Part shown: positions 1 through 11,044 of the stretch, piece by piece
Numbering within the stretch: position 1 is the stretch's first letter
Layout: each line of letters begins with the position of its first letter
Assembly: GCF_029051645.1 (NCBI RefSeq)
Contig: NZ_JAACFS010000012.1
Span: forward strand, 1-64,000
Reading direction: 5' to 3'
Source of the DNA: Bradyrhizobium sp. CSA112
GTDB lineage: Bacteria > Pseudomonadota > Alphaproteobacteria > Rhizobiales > Xanthobacteraceae
DNA: 64,000 bases
Notes under the pieces: generated by a model
Seen by the model: the letters and a program-made list of their open reading frames with translations, nothing else
Told to the model about the DNA's origin: nothing
Databases searched by the model: none
Position numbers and translations under genes: made by a program

Positions 1-96
1 CTGGCCAAAGACTTCGAGGCAACCATCGCCAGCGCGGAAGCCTGGATCCTGATCGCAAGCATCCGCCTGCTCTCCCGCCGCCTGGCTAGAACCTGA
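1..96 (+). pseudogene. C-terminal end of an IS5-family transposase (cut by window edge)
   Basis: The first 31 codons read in frame 1 up to TGA at 94-96. The peptide begins LAKDFEATIASAEAWILIAS and ends in an Arg/Leu-rich helix with RRLART. This resembles the last helix of IS5/IS427-group DDE transposases, which typically end in a similar LAKDFE...AFxRLAxIRLxxRRL pattern. The rest of the gene lies outside the window, so whether the element is intact is unknown. A candidate terminal inverted repeat follows at 109-128. Family assignment rests on this short tail only. Confidence 0.55.
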
Positions 97-108
97 GATG
101 CCAATGAC

Positions 109-128
109 TTATTTTGAGTCAGACTCTC
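109..128. repeat. Candidate right terminal inverted repeat of the IS5-type element
   Basis: The 20 bases end in GACTCTC. Read inward from the right they start GAGAGTCTGACTC, the GAG-type terminus common in IS5/IS427 elements. It lies 12 bases after the transposase stop, the expected place. The left copy is outside the window, so the match cannot be confirmed here. Confidence 0.4.
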
Positions 129-147
129 AGGATGAGGTCTGACACCA

Positions 148-945
148 TCAAAACGGGTTGGTGACAATCCCGCCGTCGACGCGGAGCGCGGCGCCGTTGG
201 TGGCGCTGGAGGCCTTTGAGCAGACATAGCAGATCAGATTGGCGACCTCTTCCGGCTTGGCGTAGCGCTGCAGCAGCGACGCCGGGCGCCGTTCGCTGAA
301 GGTGCGCGCGACGAGATCCTCGACCGTCGTTCCCATCGTTTTTGCGCGCGCGGCGAGGCGGACCGGCGCCAGCTCTACCCAGGTCGGGCCGGGCATCACC
401 GAATTGACGGTTACGTTGGTGCCTTTGGTCGTCTCCGCCGCGCCGCGCGCGATCACGAGCTGCGCCGATTTGGAGAAACCGTAATGCACCATCTCCTTCG
501 GAATGTAGACGCCGGATTCGCTGGAGACGAACACGACACGGCCCCAGTCCTTGTCATCAAGCATCCGCTTCAAATAATGCCGCGTCAGTCGGACCCCGCT
601 CATGACGTTGACTTCGAACATCTTTGACCAGTCCGAATCCTCGATCTCGAAGAATCCCTTTGGCTCGTAGATGCCGAGATTGTTGACGAGGATGTCGACG
701 TCGGGAAATTGCGCCACCAGCGCGGCACAGCCCGCCGCATTGCCGAGGTCGAAGGCTGCGGCATGCACCTTAGCCGACGGCGTAGCCTCTTGAACTTTCG
801 CCACGGCCTCACCGACCGCCGCCTTATCGCGCCCGTTGACGATCACCTCCGCGCCCATTTGCGCAAGGCCAACGGCCGTGGCGAGCCCGATGCCGCGCGT
901 CGAACCGGTGACGAGCGCCGTCTTGTCCGTCAGGTCGAGATCCAT
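148..945 (-). CDS. SDR family NAD(P)-dependent oxidoreductase
   Basis: 265 aa, the normal size for a classical short-chain dehydrogenase/reductase. The Rossmann glycine motif TGSTRGIG lies at residues 13-20, the NNLG motif at 88-91, the catalytic Ser at about 141-142, and the YxxxK pair at Tyr155 and Lys159. The C-terminal DGG near residue 257 is also typical. It probably reduces or oxidises a carbonyl or hydroxyl substrate in the cytoplasm; the substrate cannot be told. An AAGGGG ribosome-binding site precedes the ATG. The 3' end lies only about 20 bases from the putative IS end, so the element inserted next to it without cutting it. Confidence 0.93.
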   Translation of the reverse strand: MDLDLTDKTALVTGSTRGIGLATAVGLAQMGAEVIVNGRDKAAVGEAVAKVQEATPSAKVHAAAFDLGNAAGCAALVAQFPDVDILVNNLGIYEPKGFFEIEDSDWSKMFEVNVMSGVRLTRHYLKRMLDDKDWGRVVFVSSESGVYIPKEMVHYGFSKSAQLVIARGAAETTKGTNVTVNSVMPGPTWVELAPVRLAARAKTMGTTVEDLVARTFSERRPASLLQRYAKPEEVANLICYVCSKASSATNGAALRVDGGIVTNPF

Positions 946-977
946 GCGTTACCCCTTCGCTTTTCTTGTAGCCGCTT

Positions 978-2576
978 CTATCTGGCCGGCGGCACGATGA
1001 AGATGTTCCAGGCCGTCGCGGGGCCGGGCATCCCTAAGAAGAATCGCCGCGTGGTCATCACCATGCGCTCGGCATTAGCAGCATGGGCCTTCATCCACGC
1101 CTCGCATTTTTCCAGCTTCCAGTCGCCGGCCTCACAGATGCCGATGAAGCCCGATCGCTCGGCGTCGTCGAGCGAGGTCAGGCCCGACGACCACGGTTCG
1201 TCCGGGGTCAGCGGCGCCGGATGATCGGGGCTGTAGAAGGTGACGGGCTGGCCGGTATCGGTATAGGCCGCGACCACCGGCCAGCGCGAATGAAAGCGCG
1301 TGTGCCAGGCTTCCGTCAGTTCGCGGGCGAGTTCGGAACGCGCCCGGTAGGTCGCACCCGCCGTGCGTTTTTCACCCAGCTCATAGGCCACGATACTTGG
1401 TGATACCGCGAGCACGACGAGCGAAATCACCAGCCACGTCGCCGTCAGGTTCAACAGCGAGACTGAGCGCACCCGCACCGCGGGAATGGCGATCAGCGCG
1501 AGCGGCGTCAGGAAGAACAGCGGGATGCCCCAATCGGTCTTGATGTAGACGTGGAATATCAAGGCGCCGAGCGGCGGCCCGATCGCCACCACCGCCTGGA
1601 TGATCCAGACATTGAGCGCCCGGGAGGTATTCACGCCGGAATTGGCGCCGCGCGCAAAGGCCGGAAACGGCGCCAGGCGCCACGGCCGCCAGACAAGCGC
1701 GATCGCGCCGAGCGCCACCGGCAAAGTCAGCAGCGCGAGATTATGCCCGACATAGCCAAGTGCGAGATCGTTGATCATCGCGCGGTCGGTGAGGGAGTAG
1801 GTATCGCCGGCATAGGTGAGCGGGACGAAGTCGACCTGCTTCAACCACATCAAATGCGGGAGCATCGCAACCGCGAGCGTGGCTATCGCGACCCACGGCG
1901 CCGGCGAGCGCAGGAACTGCAGGCGCGCGGGATGGATCAACGCGGCAAGGCCGATGGCGCCGATCATGGTCAGCACCCAGTATTTGGTCATCAGCGCCAG
2001 CGCACCGGCGAGCCCGAGCCACACGCCGGATTTGATGCTGCGCTTCTCGAACGCATCGAGATAGGCCAGCACGACGAGCGGCAGCGTGACGAGCTGCAAC
2101 AGGTCTGGATTGTATTTGAAGCCCTTGAAGTTGAAGATCGGATAGAGCGCCAGCATCAGCACGACGAAGAACGCGCGGCGGTGATCGACGACGCGTAACG
2201 CCAGCAGCCAGCAGATCACGAGCCCCGCGCCCAGCGTCGCCATCGCCAGTGCGTAGGTCGCCCAGTCGGTGACCGGAAAGATCATGAACCAGACGCCGGC
2301 GACCCAGCCCGACAGCGGCGGGTGCTTGCCATAGCCGAGCAGGAACTTCTGCCCCCAGGCGAAGGCTTCGGCGACGTCCATGTGGATGTCCTGCCCGGTC
2401 TTCAGATTGACCAGGATCAGCGTCCACAGCACGGCGTGAGCCACGGCAAGGCCGGTCACCAGCCACAGGGCGGCCTTCGGATCACGGGCGCGGGAGGCCA
2501 GCCACGCCGCCAGCCGCCGAATGGAGGGAAAACGCTTGCCGCGCGCGGCCGTAGGCAAAATGGATGCAGTCGACAT
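978..2576 (-). CDS. GT39-type membrane glycosyltransferase (ArnT/PMT-like)
   Basis: 532 aa with about ten hydrophobic segments after a short basic N-terminus. The first external loop carries the acidic motif DVAEAFAWGQ followed by GYGKHPPLSGW, which is characteristic of GT39 and ArnT-like transferases that use polyprenyl-phosphate sugars. A soluble C-terminal domain of about 120 residues follows the last helix. It likely moves a sugar from an undecaprenyl-phosphate donor to a lipid or glycan at the periplasmic face. The start ATG is at 2574-2576. The gene is divergent from lepA and 32 bases upstream of the SDR gene on the same strand, so it could be the first gene of a two-gene unit. Acceptor unknown. 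Confidence 0.88.
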   Translation of the reverse strand: MSTASILPTAARGKRFPSIRRLAAWLASRARDPKAALWLVTGLAVAHAVLWTLILVNLKTGQDIHMDVAEAFAWGQKFLLGYGKHPPLSGWVAGVWFMIFPVTDWATYALAMATLGAGLVICWLLALRVVDHRRAFFVVLMLALYPIFNFKGFKYNPDLLQLVTLPLVVLAYLDAFEKRSIKSGVWLGLAGALALMTKYWVLTMIGAIGLAALIHPARLQFLRSPAPWVAIATLAVAMLPHLMWLKQVDFVPLTYAGDTYSLTDRAMINDLALGYVGHNLALLTLPVALGAIALVWRPWRLAPFPAFARGANSGVNTSRALNVWIIQAVVAIGPPLGALIFHVYIKTDWGIPLFFLTPLALIAIPAVRVRSVSLLNLTATWLVISLVVLAVSPSIVAYELGEKRTAGATYRARSELARELTEAWHTRFHSRWPVVAAYTDTGQPVTFYSPDHPAPLTPDEPWSSGLTSLDDAERSGFIGICEAGDWKLEKCEAWMKAHAANAERMVMTTRRFFLGMPGPATAWNIFIVPPAR

Positions 2577-2691
2577 GACCCATTCCGTAGCGTGTTTTTG
2601 CCTTGAGTGGAATCAGCTTGGCGTGAAGAAACTCCCTTAAAATACAGCAAGATGGTTGCCGCACGGTGATGTGAATGCTATCCCGCGCCCC

Positions 2692-4503
<1,812 letters not shown>

Positions 4504-4504
4504 G

Positions 4505-4689
4505 CGCGTGCCGCACGACGCCCTCAGCATACAGAATTTCGAATCGACGGCTATGACCGGAAAGGCCTTGGGCAAACCGGCTTTTGGCAATTCCTTGAAA
4601 TCTCTCTTTTCATAGAAGCGATGCGCCGCCCGGAATTTGTCCGTGGTGCCGAGAAAAATCTCCGCGACGCCCGGCGCGCGGGTATGCGC
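4505..4689 (-). pseudogene. C-terminal fragment of a GNAT N-acetyltransferase
   Basis: On the minus strand an open stretch of about 60 codons, downstream of a TAG at 4690-4692, reads VAEIFLGTTDKFRAAHRFYE and then KAFPVIAVDSKF. This is the acetyl-CoA-binding helix and last strand of GNAT acetyltransferases, typically IFLGTT..F.AAHRFYEK.GF..... and FP.M.VDTKFY. The N-terminal two thirds are missing, no start codon fits, and the frame runs on antisense into lepA. It is a decayed remnant, not a working gene. Confidence 0.7.
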
Positions 4690-4814
4690 CTAACGCAACT
4701 CACAATCGCAGCTCTCCGAATGATAGGGTTGCTTTCCACCGCATTGCGCGAGCGCGGCGAATAGGCCACCATCTTGCCGTGCACATAAGCAACAATACAA
4801 GCGCGGGGAAACGC

Positions 4815-6050
4815 ATGAACAAGTCCTCCGGATTTTCCTACGGCTGGGTCGTGGTCGCCGCGGGCGCGCTGATGACCTGCGTGGCGTTCGGCGCGATGTT
4901 GTCGCTGGCGGTATTCCTGCAGCCGATTTCGGAGGCGATGGGCTGGTCGCGCAGCGGCGTCTCGGCGGCGGCGACGATCGACTTTCTCGCAATGGGGCTG
5001 GCGGCGTTCTTCTGGGGCGCGCTGTCCGACCGGTTCGGCACCCGCATCGTCGTATTTTCAGGCACGCTGCTGCTCGGCGCCGGGCTGATCGGGGCGAGCC
5101 AGGCCACCAGCCTGTGGCAATTCCAGTTGGCGTTCGGGGTATTGATCGGGATCGCGGCCGGCAGCTTCTATGCGCCGATGGTGGCCGCGGCGAGCGCCTG
5201 GATCGAACACCACCGCAGCCTCGCGGTTGCGCTGGTGTCGGCCGGCATGGGCGTATCGCCGCTGACGGTTGCCCCGTTCGCAAGCTGGCTGATCACGAGC
5301 TATGACTGGCGCACCGCGATGCTGGTGATCGGCATCGCCGCGTTGGCGTTGTTGATTCCGGCCTCTCTGCTGGTGCGACGGCCGCCGGCGCCCTCAACAC
5401 TTATGGCCGCAAACGGAACCGGCGCTCCTGACGGGCAGTGGACCGTCGCGCAGGCGCTGCAAACGCCGCAATTCGTCATCCTGGCAGGTGCGCATTTCGC
5501 CTGCTGCGCGGCGCATTCCGGGCCGATCTTCCACCTGGTGAGCTACGCCATGGTCTGCGGCATCGCGCCTTTGACTGCGGTTACCGTCTACAGCCTTGCC
5601 GGATTCTCCGGACTCGGCGGCCGGCTCCTACTCGGCGTATTGGCCGATCGCCTCGGCGCCAAGCACGTTCTGGTCGGCGGCCTGTTCGTGCAGGCCCTGT
5701 CGATCGCCACCTTTCTCGCCGTCGGCCAACTTGGCGAATTCTATGCGCTGTCGGTGATCTTCGGCCTCGCCTATGGCGGCGTGATGCCGCTCTACGCGGT
5801 GCTGGTGCGCGAATATTTCGGCGTGCGCATCATGGGCAGCATGTTCGGCGCGGTCTCCGCCTTCGCCAGCCTCGGCATGGCGCTGGGGCCATTGGCCGGC
5901 GGATGGGTGTTCGACACCTTCCACGCCTATAACTGGCTGTACGTCGGCTCGTTTGCCATCGGCATGGCCGCCGTCGCCGTGGCATTCAGCTTCCCGTCGG
6001 CCAGGCGGCCGTCGCAGCCCTCCCTCGATCTGGGGCGGGCAACGGCGTGA
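4815..6050 (+). CDS. MFS transporter, 12 transmembrane segments
   Basis: 411 aa from ATG 4815, which has GGGG eight bases upstream; an ATG at 4779 lacks such a site. Twelve hydrophobic segments split 6+6 around a short loop at about residues 190-215. The loop 2-3 motif DRFGTR follows TM2, with its second-half counterpart DRLGAK. The overall look is that of the monocarboxylate or oxalate:formate-like MFS branch. It moves a small organic substrate across the inner membrane. The next gene starts 86 bases downstream on the same strand, so the pair may take up and then oxidise one compound. Substrate unknown. Confidence 0.92.
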   Translation: MNKSSGFSYGWVVVAAGALMTCVAFGAMLSLAVFLQPISEAMGWSRSGVSAAATIDFLAMGLAAFFWGALSDRFGTRIVVFSGTLLLGAGLIGASQATSLWQFQLAFGVLIGIAAGSFYAPMVAAASAWIEHHRSLAVALVSAGMGVSPLTVAPFASWLITSYDWRTAMLVIGIAALALLIPASLLVRRPPAPSTLMAANGTGAPDGQWTVAQALQTPQFVILAGAHFACCAAHSGPIFHLVSYAMVCGIAPLTAVTVYSLAGFSGLGGRLLLGVLADRLGAKHVLVGGLFVQALSIATFLAVGQLGEFYALSVIFGLAYGGVMPLYAVLVREYFGVRIMGSMFGAVSAFASLGMALGPLAGGWVFDTFHAYNWLYVGSFAIGMAAVAVAFSFPSARRPSQPSLDLGRATA

Positions 6051-6136
6051 GAGGCTGGCAATCGCCGCCGCCTTGATCACCAATGACGGATGGGTCACCA
6101 TCGCGGTTACGTCAAGAAGAGAACGAGAGGAAGCGC

Positions 6137-7309
6137 ATGAACAAGCATCCCGGCCTCGACCTCGTCGAGCGCGCCCGAGCGCTTGCTCCCTTGATCATGC
6201 GCGAGGCCGACGAGATCGAGCGGACGCGGCGGCTGACATCAGCGGTAACACAGGCGCTGATCGAGAACGGGCTGTATCGCGCGCTGCTGCCGCAAAGCTT
6301 TGGCGGCGCCGAGGTACCGCTCGAGACCTTCATGCAGATGCAGGAGGAAATCGCCAAGGCCGATGCCTCGACCGCGTGGTGCGTCGGCCAGTGCAGCGTC
6401 TGCGCCATGACCGCGGCCTATCTCGATCCCGATGCCGCCAATGAGATTTTCAACGTCGCGCCCGGCATTCTGGCCTGGGGCGCGATCAACCATGAAGTGC
6501 AGGCGGTTGCGGGCGGTTACAAAGCCAGCGCGCGCTGGGATTTTGCCTCCGGTTCGCGGCAGGCGAGCTGGTTGGGCGCGCATGTCCGCGTCGTCGAGGC
6601 CGACGGCAGCCCGCGACGCAAGCCCGATGGGTCGCCGGAGATCCGCACCATCCTGTTTCCGGTGACCAGCGCCACGATGTATGACGTCTGGGACGTGATC
6701 GGCCTGCGCGGCACCGGCACCGATTCCTACTCGGTCGACAACCTTTTCATCCCCGAAAAATTTGCAGCGCTTCGCGACGAGCCGGCGGCGCTACGCGAGA
6801 GCGGCCCGCTGTACAAGCTCTCCACCAACATGGTGTTCGGCATGGGCTTTGCGGCAACCTCGCTCGGCGTCGCGCGCGCCACGCTCGATGCGGCGATCGA
6901 CCTTGCCCGCGCCAAGACGCCGCAGGCGCTGAAGGCGATGCGCGACAACAACGCCGTACAGGGGGTGATCGGCCGCACCGAGGCGACATTGCGCGCGGCG
7001 CGGGCCTATCTCTACGCGACCGCTGCCGAGGTCTGGCGCGATCTGGCGCACGGCGAGGCCACCACCGAAGCGCACCGCGTCGCGCTTCGCATCGCCACCA
7101 CCTGGACCATCCATCAATCCACCGCCGTGGTCGACACCGCCTATCACATGGCCGGCGCCACGGCCGTGTTCAACGCCAACAAGTTCGAGCGGCGCTTTCG
7201 CGACATGCACGCCATCGCCCAGCAGATCCAGGGCCGCGACGCCCATTATGAAGATGCCGGCAAGGCGATCCTTTCCGGTAACCTCGATAAGCCGCCGACG
7301 GCGCGCTGA
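6137..7309 (+). CDS. Acyl-CoA-dehydrogenase-fold flavin enzyme (HsaA/HpaH-type monooxygenase group)
   Basis: 390 aa from ATG 6137, preceded by GAGAGGAA; an in-frame ATG at 6083 has no such site. The N-terminal helical domain (PQSFGGAEVPLETF), the beta domain with WDFASGSRQASW, and a C-terminal helical domain with YHMAGATAVF match the group D flavin-dependent monooxygenases that share the acyl-CoA dehydrogenase fold (HsaA, HpaB/HpaH-like, DszC). These use reduced flavin from a partner reductase to hydroxylate aromatic or sulfur compounds. No reductase is visible beside it. A true acyl-CoA dehydrogenase is the alternative. Likely co-transcribed with the MFS transporter. Confidence 0.85.
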   Translation: MNKHPGLDLVERARALAPLIMREADEIERTRRLTSAVTQALIENGLYRALLPQSFGGAEVPLETFMQMQEEIAKADASTAWCVGQCSVCAMTAAYLDPDAANEIFNVAPGILAWGAINHEVQAVAGGYKASARWDFASGSRQASWLGAHVRVVEADGSPRRKPDGSPEIRTILFPVTSATMYDVWDVIGLRGTGTDSYSVDNLFIPEKFAALRDEPAALRESGPLYKLSTNMVFGMGFAATSLGVARATLDAAIDLARAKTPQALKAMRDNNAVQGVIGRTEATLRAARAYLYATAAEVWRDLAHGEATTEAHRVALRIATTWTIHQSTAVVDTAYHMAGATAVFNANKFERRFRDMHAIAQQIQGRDAHYEDAGKAILSGNLDKPPTAR

Positions 7310-7421
7310 GGTAGCCGTCCGGCTCGCGCGGCGAGAAGGTGCCCGAGAAAGCGTTGCGTCACTGCATCGCGCTGGCGCTGACCTATCATGCGCGGAAGCG
7401 GAAGACGGCCAATAGACGCGC
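7310..7421. other. Short intergenic with a possible decayed reading frame
   Basis: On the plus strand one frame reads EKVPEKALRHCIALALTYHA and stops at TAG 7423-7425, inside the repeat that follows. It has no start codon and I do not recognise it. It may be the tail of a decayed gene into which the repeat inserted. Nothing else is seen. Confidence 0.25.
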
Positions 7422-7508
7422 GTAGCCCGGATGGAGCGAAGCGCAATCCGGGACAGACTGGTCCGCTGCGCGATGGCCCCGGATTTCGCTTCGCTCCATC
7501 CGGGCTAC
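7422..7508. repeat. Palindromic intergenic repeat, type A, copy 1
   Basis: The left arm begins GTAGCCCGGATGGAGCGAAG and the right arm is its reverse complement, ending CTTCGCTCCATCCGGGCTAC, with a short divergent centre. A second copy with the same arms is at 57256-57342. The right end covers the TAG stop (7505-7507, minus strand) of the EAL gene, so the element has supplied or replaced that gene's 3' end. It may act as a terminator or mRNA stabiliser. Elements of this look recur between genes in Bradyrhizobium; I know of no mobility function. Confidence 0.85.
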
Positions 7509-9262
7509 GCCACCAGTGCCGCGCCATAGCCGCGCTGCGCCTTCAACAGGCTCACGATTTCCGCATTGGGCCGCGCGCGGCTGAACAGGAAGCCCTGCCC
7601 CTCCTGGCACCCCTCGTCGCGCAGGCAGTTGACTTCGGCCTCGGTCTCGACGCCTTCCGCCGTGATCGTGACGCCCAGGCCCTTGCCGAGACTGATGATC
7701 GAACGCACGATCGCCTGCGCATCGGGGTTGGCGGCGAGATCGCGCACAAAGGACTGGTCGATCTTGATTTTGTCGAACGGAAAGCTGCGCAGATAGCTGA
7801 GGCTGGAATAGCCGGTGCCGAAATCGTCCATCGAGATGCGAACACCGAGCGCGCGCAGCGCATGCAGCGTCGCCAGCACCTCGCTGCTCTTTTCCAGAAG
7901 CAGCGTCTCGGTGATCTCGAGTTCCAGGCGCTTCGCCGACAGGCCGGACTGGTTCAGCGCATCCATTACCAGCGACAGCAGATTGCCGACACGGAACTGC
8001 AGCGGGGACAGATTGACCGCGACGCGGATGTCATCGGGCCATTGCACCGCATCCATGCAGGCGCGGCGCAGCATCAACCCGCCAACGGCGTTGATCAGTC
8101 CGGTTTCCTCCGCAACGGGGATGAATTCGGCCGGCGAAATCATGCCGCGCTCGGGATGCGGCCAACGCACCAGCGCCTCGAAGCCGGTGATGCGCCCGCT
8201 CGAAAGATCGACCAGCGGCTGGTAATAGGGTCGCAGCACATCGCTCTGGACGGCCTCGCGCAGCTCGGTTTCGATCTTGCGGCGGGCCTGAGCTCGCGCG
8301 TCCATCCCGGCCTCGAAGAACGAAAACGTACCCCGAGAATCGTTCTTGGCGCGCGACAATGCGAGATCGGCGTTCTTCAAGAGCTTCTCGGATTCATCGC
8401 CGTCGCCGGGCGACATCGCAATGCCGATGCTGGCGCCGATCACGACGGAATGCCCGTCCAGCAGATAGGGATCAGCGATCACGTCCAGCAGGCGTCTCGC
8501 CAGAAACGCCGCATCCTCAGGCCGCGTCACCCTGCTCTGGACGATCACGAATTCGTCTGAGTTGAGCCGGGCCAGTGCATCGCCCTCGCGCAATATCGAT
8601 CGCAATCGCTTGGCGACGCCGCGCAGGAGCGCGTCGCCGATACCATGGCCGAGCGTGTCGTTGACCGCCTTGAAATGGTCGAGACCGAGCACGAGCACCG
8701 CCACCTGCTCGGCGCTGCGGCGCGTGCGCAGCAGGATGTCGTCCATCTTCTGACGCAGCAAATTGCGGTTCGGCAGCCCGGTCAGGCCGTCATGCTGGGC
8801 CATGAAAGTCATTTGCGCTTCGGCGCGCTTGCGTTCGGTGATATCCATCAGCGCGAGCAGGACCGCCGGCTGATCGCCATAAACGAGCTGGCGCGAATAG
8901 ATCGCCAGATCGATCAGCGCACCGTCGGCCCTGACATGCTTCCAGGTGCGCGCTGCGCGCTCATCGCCAGAATGGCTGTCGGCCCACGGCAACTCGGGGT
9001 CGAAGGCCTGCAGGCTGCGGATCGTCAGCTTCTCGAATTCGCTGCGGCTGTAACCGTAATGCTGGATCGCGGCGTCGTTGACGGCGAGAATGCGTTCGTC
9101 ACGCAGTGCGCAGACAATCATCGGAATCGGATTGCTGTCGAACAACAGCCGGAACGACGCCTCGCGCTGCTTCAACTTTGCAGCGGGCTTTGCCGGCCGG
9201 CCTAGAAAGCGAACAATCGCCGTCTGCTTTGGCTTTCTGGTCTTTCTTGGCTTCTTCGGCAT
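7505..9262 (-). CDS. PAS-GGDEF-EAL protein, probable c-di-GMP phosphodiesterase
   Basis: 585 aa. After a basic N-terminus comes a PAS domain (about residues 32-145, starting FRLLFDSNPIPMIVC), then GGDEF (about 155-315) and EAL (about 325-575). The GGDEF signature is replaced by NSDEF in ARLNSDEFVIV, so the two glycines that bind GTP are lost and cyclase activity is unlikely. The EAL site looks intact: EALVRW, DDFGTGYSSL and KIDQSFV are all present. The likely role is hydrolysis of c-di-GMP, gated by the PAS sensor. There are no transmembrane segments, so it is cytoplasmic. The stop codon lies inside repeat A. Confidence 0.92.
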   Translation of the reverse strand: MPKKPRKTRKPKQTAIVRFLGRPAKPAAKLKQREASFRLLFDSNPIPMIVCALRDERILAVNDAAIQHYGYSRSEFEKLTIRSLQAFDPELPWADSHSGDERAARTWKHVRADGALIDLAIYSRQLVYGDQPAVLLALMDITERKRAEAQMTFMAQHDGLTGLPNRNLLRQKMDDILLRTRRSAEQVAVLVLGLDHFKAVNDTLGHGIGDALLRGVAKRLRSILREGDALARLNSDEFVIVQSRVTRPEDAAFLARRLLDVIADPYLLDGHSVVIGASIGIAMSPGDGDESEKLLKNADLALSRAKNDSRGTFSFFEAGMDARAQARRKIETELREAVQSDVLRPYYQPLVDLSSGRITGFEALVRWPHPERGMISPAEFIPVAEETGLINAVGGLMLRRACMDAVQWPDDIRVAVNLSPLQFRVGNLLSLVMDALNQSGLSAKRLELEITETLLLEKSSEVLATLHALRALGVRISMDDFGTGYSSLSYLRSFPFDKIKIDQSFVRDLAANPDAQAIVRSIISLGKGLGVTITAEGVETEAEVNCLRDEGCQEGQGFLFSRARPNAEIVSLLKAQRGYGAALVA

Positions 9263-10064
9263 TGCTACGCTCTACTCGCACTCTACGCGCAAAGTTTTCG
9301 GATAAGTTGTCTGAAAAAATAGTATCTCTTGTCGATGAAACTGGCCCCGTGCGTGGTCATGCGCAGCCTGAGAGAAGCGGCGACCGCACGCTTTGCGTGT
9401 ATCGTCAGTCGAAGCGGTCGGCGGGAGTCGCAAATTCACGTGGCAGAAACCGCAACACCGGTAACGGGCGCACGACCTGCGTCCTGGATGCACAAGGAAT
9501 GCGCGAAACGCCGTGCGTGCATATAAATATAGGTCAAATGATCGACAGGGTTATCGGACGGTTAACGATGGTGGCGACATAACGCCCGTTCAGCTGAACG
9601 CAGCGGCGCGGCTTGCGCTTCCGGCACGACGTCGTGATCGTAAAGCCGTTTTCGGAATGCTGCATGCGCTGAGATCTCGGCATCGCGAACGCCAAGATCG
9701 GCGCAGGAAGAGTCGCAGCGCATGCCGTTCTCCCGCGCACCGCGCTGAACCGCCGCCACCCGCTTACGCCGCAGCCGCTCACACGCACGCCTCCTCGAAC
9801 CGTCCGGCAGGGCTTGCTGGCGCGCGAATAATAGCAAAAAGCGAGAGAATGAAAGCTGGAGCGGAATTCACCAACGATGGTGGAAATCCCTGCTCCAGTT
9901 GATCTCGATGCGGGTATCGCGTGGACCGTTGCGCAGGACGCAGCGAATCCGGGTTAATCTTAACCCGGCGGGCGCGTCGCGATTGCAGGGACCAGGCAAT
10001 GGCGTTTGCCGCGCTTTTCCCCTGTTGCCCATTCGTGCTACTGTTGCGCGAATAGAGTGATCTG
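9263..10064. other. 802-base intergenic region, no confident gene
   Basis: Several overlapping short frames exist. The only one with plausible composition is on the minus strand at 9534-9683 (ATG at 9683, 50 codons, MPRSQRMQHSENGF...), which may extend to 9788. It matches no family I recognise. The ribosome-binding site for the next gene is weak. The region 9300-9550 is lower in GC than its surroundings. No terminator-like hairpin or clear operator was found. Confidence 0.4.
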
Positions 10065-11012
10065 ATGAGCCCCCGCCTGATTCTGATTCCGCTCCTGACC
10101 TTGATGACTGTCGCCAATGCCGCGAGCGCATGGGCGCAGGACAAGGGCACGGTCAACCCGAAGCCGCTGCCGCCGCTCGCCAACCCCAACGATCCCAAGA
10201 TCGCCGCCAAGGAGCTGTTCGGCCGCAAGTTATTGCCGGCGGCGATGCCGACGCGCGTGCACGGGTTCTATGCCCACGGCTGCATCGCGGGCGCGGAAGG
10301 GCTGCCGATCAACGGCGACAATTGGCAGGTGATGCGGCTGTCGCGCAATCGTTACTGGGGGCATCCCAACCTGGTCGCGTTGATTAAGCGGCTCGCGGCC
10401 AAAGCGCGCCGGGATGCCGGCTGGCCGGGCATATTGGTCGGCGACATGTCGCAGCCGCGCGGCGGGCCGATGTTCACCGGACATGCCAGCCACCAGGTGG
10501 GGCTCGACGCCGACATCTGGCTGACCCCGATGCCGAACCGGCAATTATCGCGCAACGAGCGCGAAGATATGTCCGCCGTGATGATGGTGCGGACCGATCG
10601 GCTCGACATCGACCCGCAGGCCTGGACGCCGACCCATCTCGCGGTGATCCGCGCCGCCGCGCTGGAGCCCAGCGTGCAGCGCATCTTCGTCAATGCCGCC
10701 ATCAAGAAGGCGCTGTGCCGCGAAGCCAGAGGCGATCGCGGCTGGCTCCACAAGGTGCGGCCAATGTACGGCCACGACTATCACTTCCACATCCGCATGA
10801 GATGCCCGTCCGGCGCCGGCGAATGCGAGAGCCAGCCCGAACCGAACGAAGGCGAAGGCTGCAGCGCAGGCGATCTCGCCTACTGGTTCAGCGATGCGGT
10901 GCTGCATCCCAAGCCGCCGAAAGTGCCGCCGAAACCGAAGCCGCCGATGACGATGGCTGAGCTGCCGCCCGCCTGCAAAACCGTATTGCAGGCGCCGGAC
11001 GCAAAGCCCTGA
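10065..11012 (+). CDS. mepA: Penicillin-insensitive murein endopeptidase MepA
   Basis: 315 aa with a signal peptide (residues 1 to about 24, ending ASAWAQ). The zinc and catalytic motif of LAS-family DD/LD-endopeptidases is present: GHASHQVGLDADIW in the middle, and HDYHFHIRM near residue 240. These include the expected His and Asp ligands. Conserved cysteines (HGCIAG, CPSGAGEC) fit the disulfide-bonded MepA architecture. It cleaves cross-links between peptidoglycan peptides in the periplasm. The C-terminal tail is rich in PPKPP. A Spy-like periplasmic gene follows 32 bases later, so both may be transcribed together. Confidence 0.95.
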   Translation: MSPRLILIPLLTLMTVANAASAWAQDKGTVNPKPLPPLANPNDPKIAAKELFGRKLLPAAMPTRVHGFYAHGCIAGAEGLPINGDNWQVMRLSRNRYWGHPNLVALIKRLAAKARRDAGWPGILVGDMSQPRGGPMFTGHASHQVGLDADIWLTPMPNRQLSRNEREDMSAVMMVRTDRLDIDPQAWTPTHLAVIRAAALEPSVQRIFVNAAIKKALCREARGDRGWLHKVRPMYGHDYHFHIRMRCPSGAGECESQPEPNEGEGCSAGDLAYWFSDAVLHPKPPKVPPKPKPPMTMAELPPACKTVLQAPDAKP

Positions 11013-11044
11013 CCGCGCAAGATCAGACCCGCAGGAGAATGACA

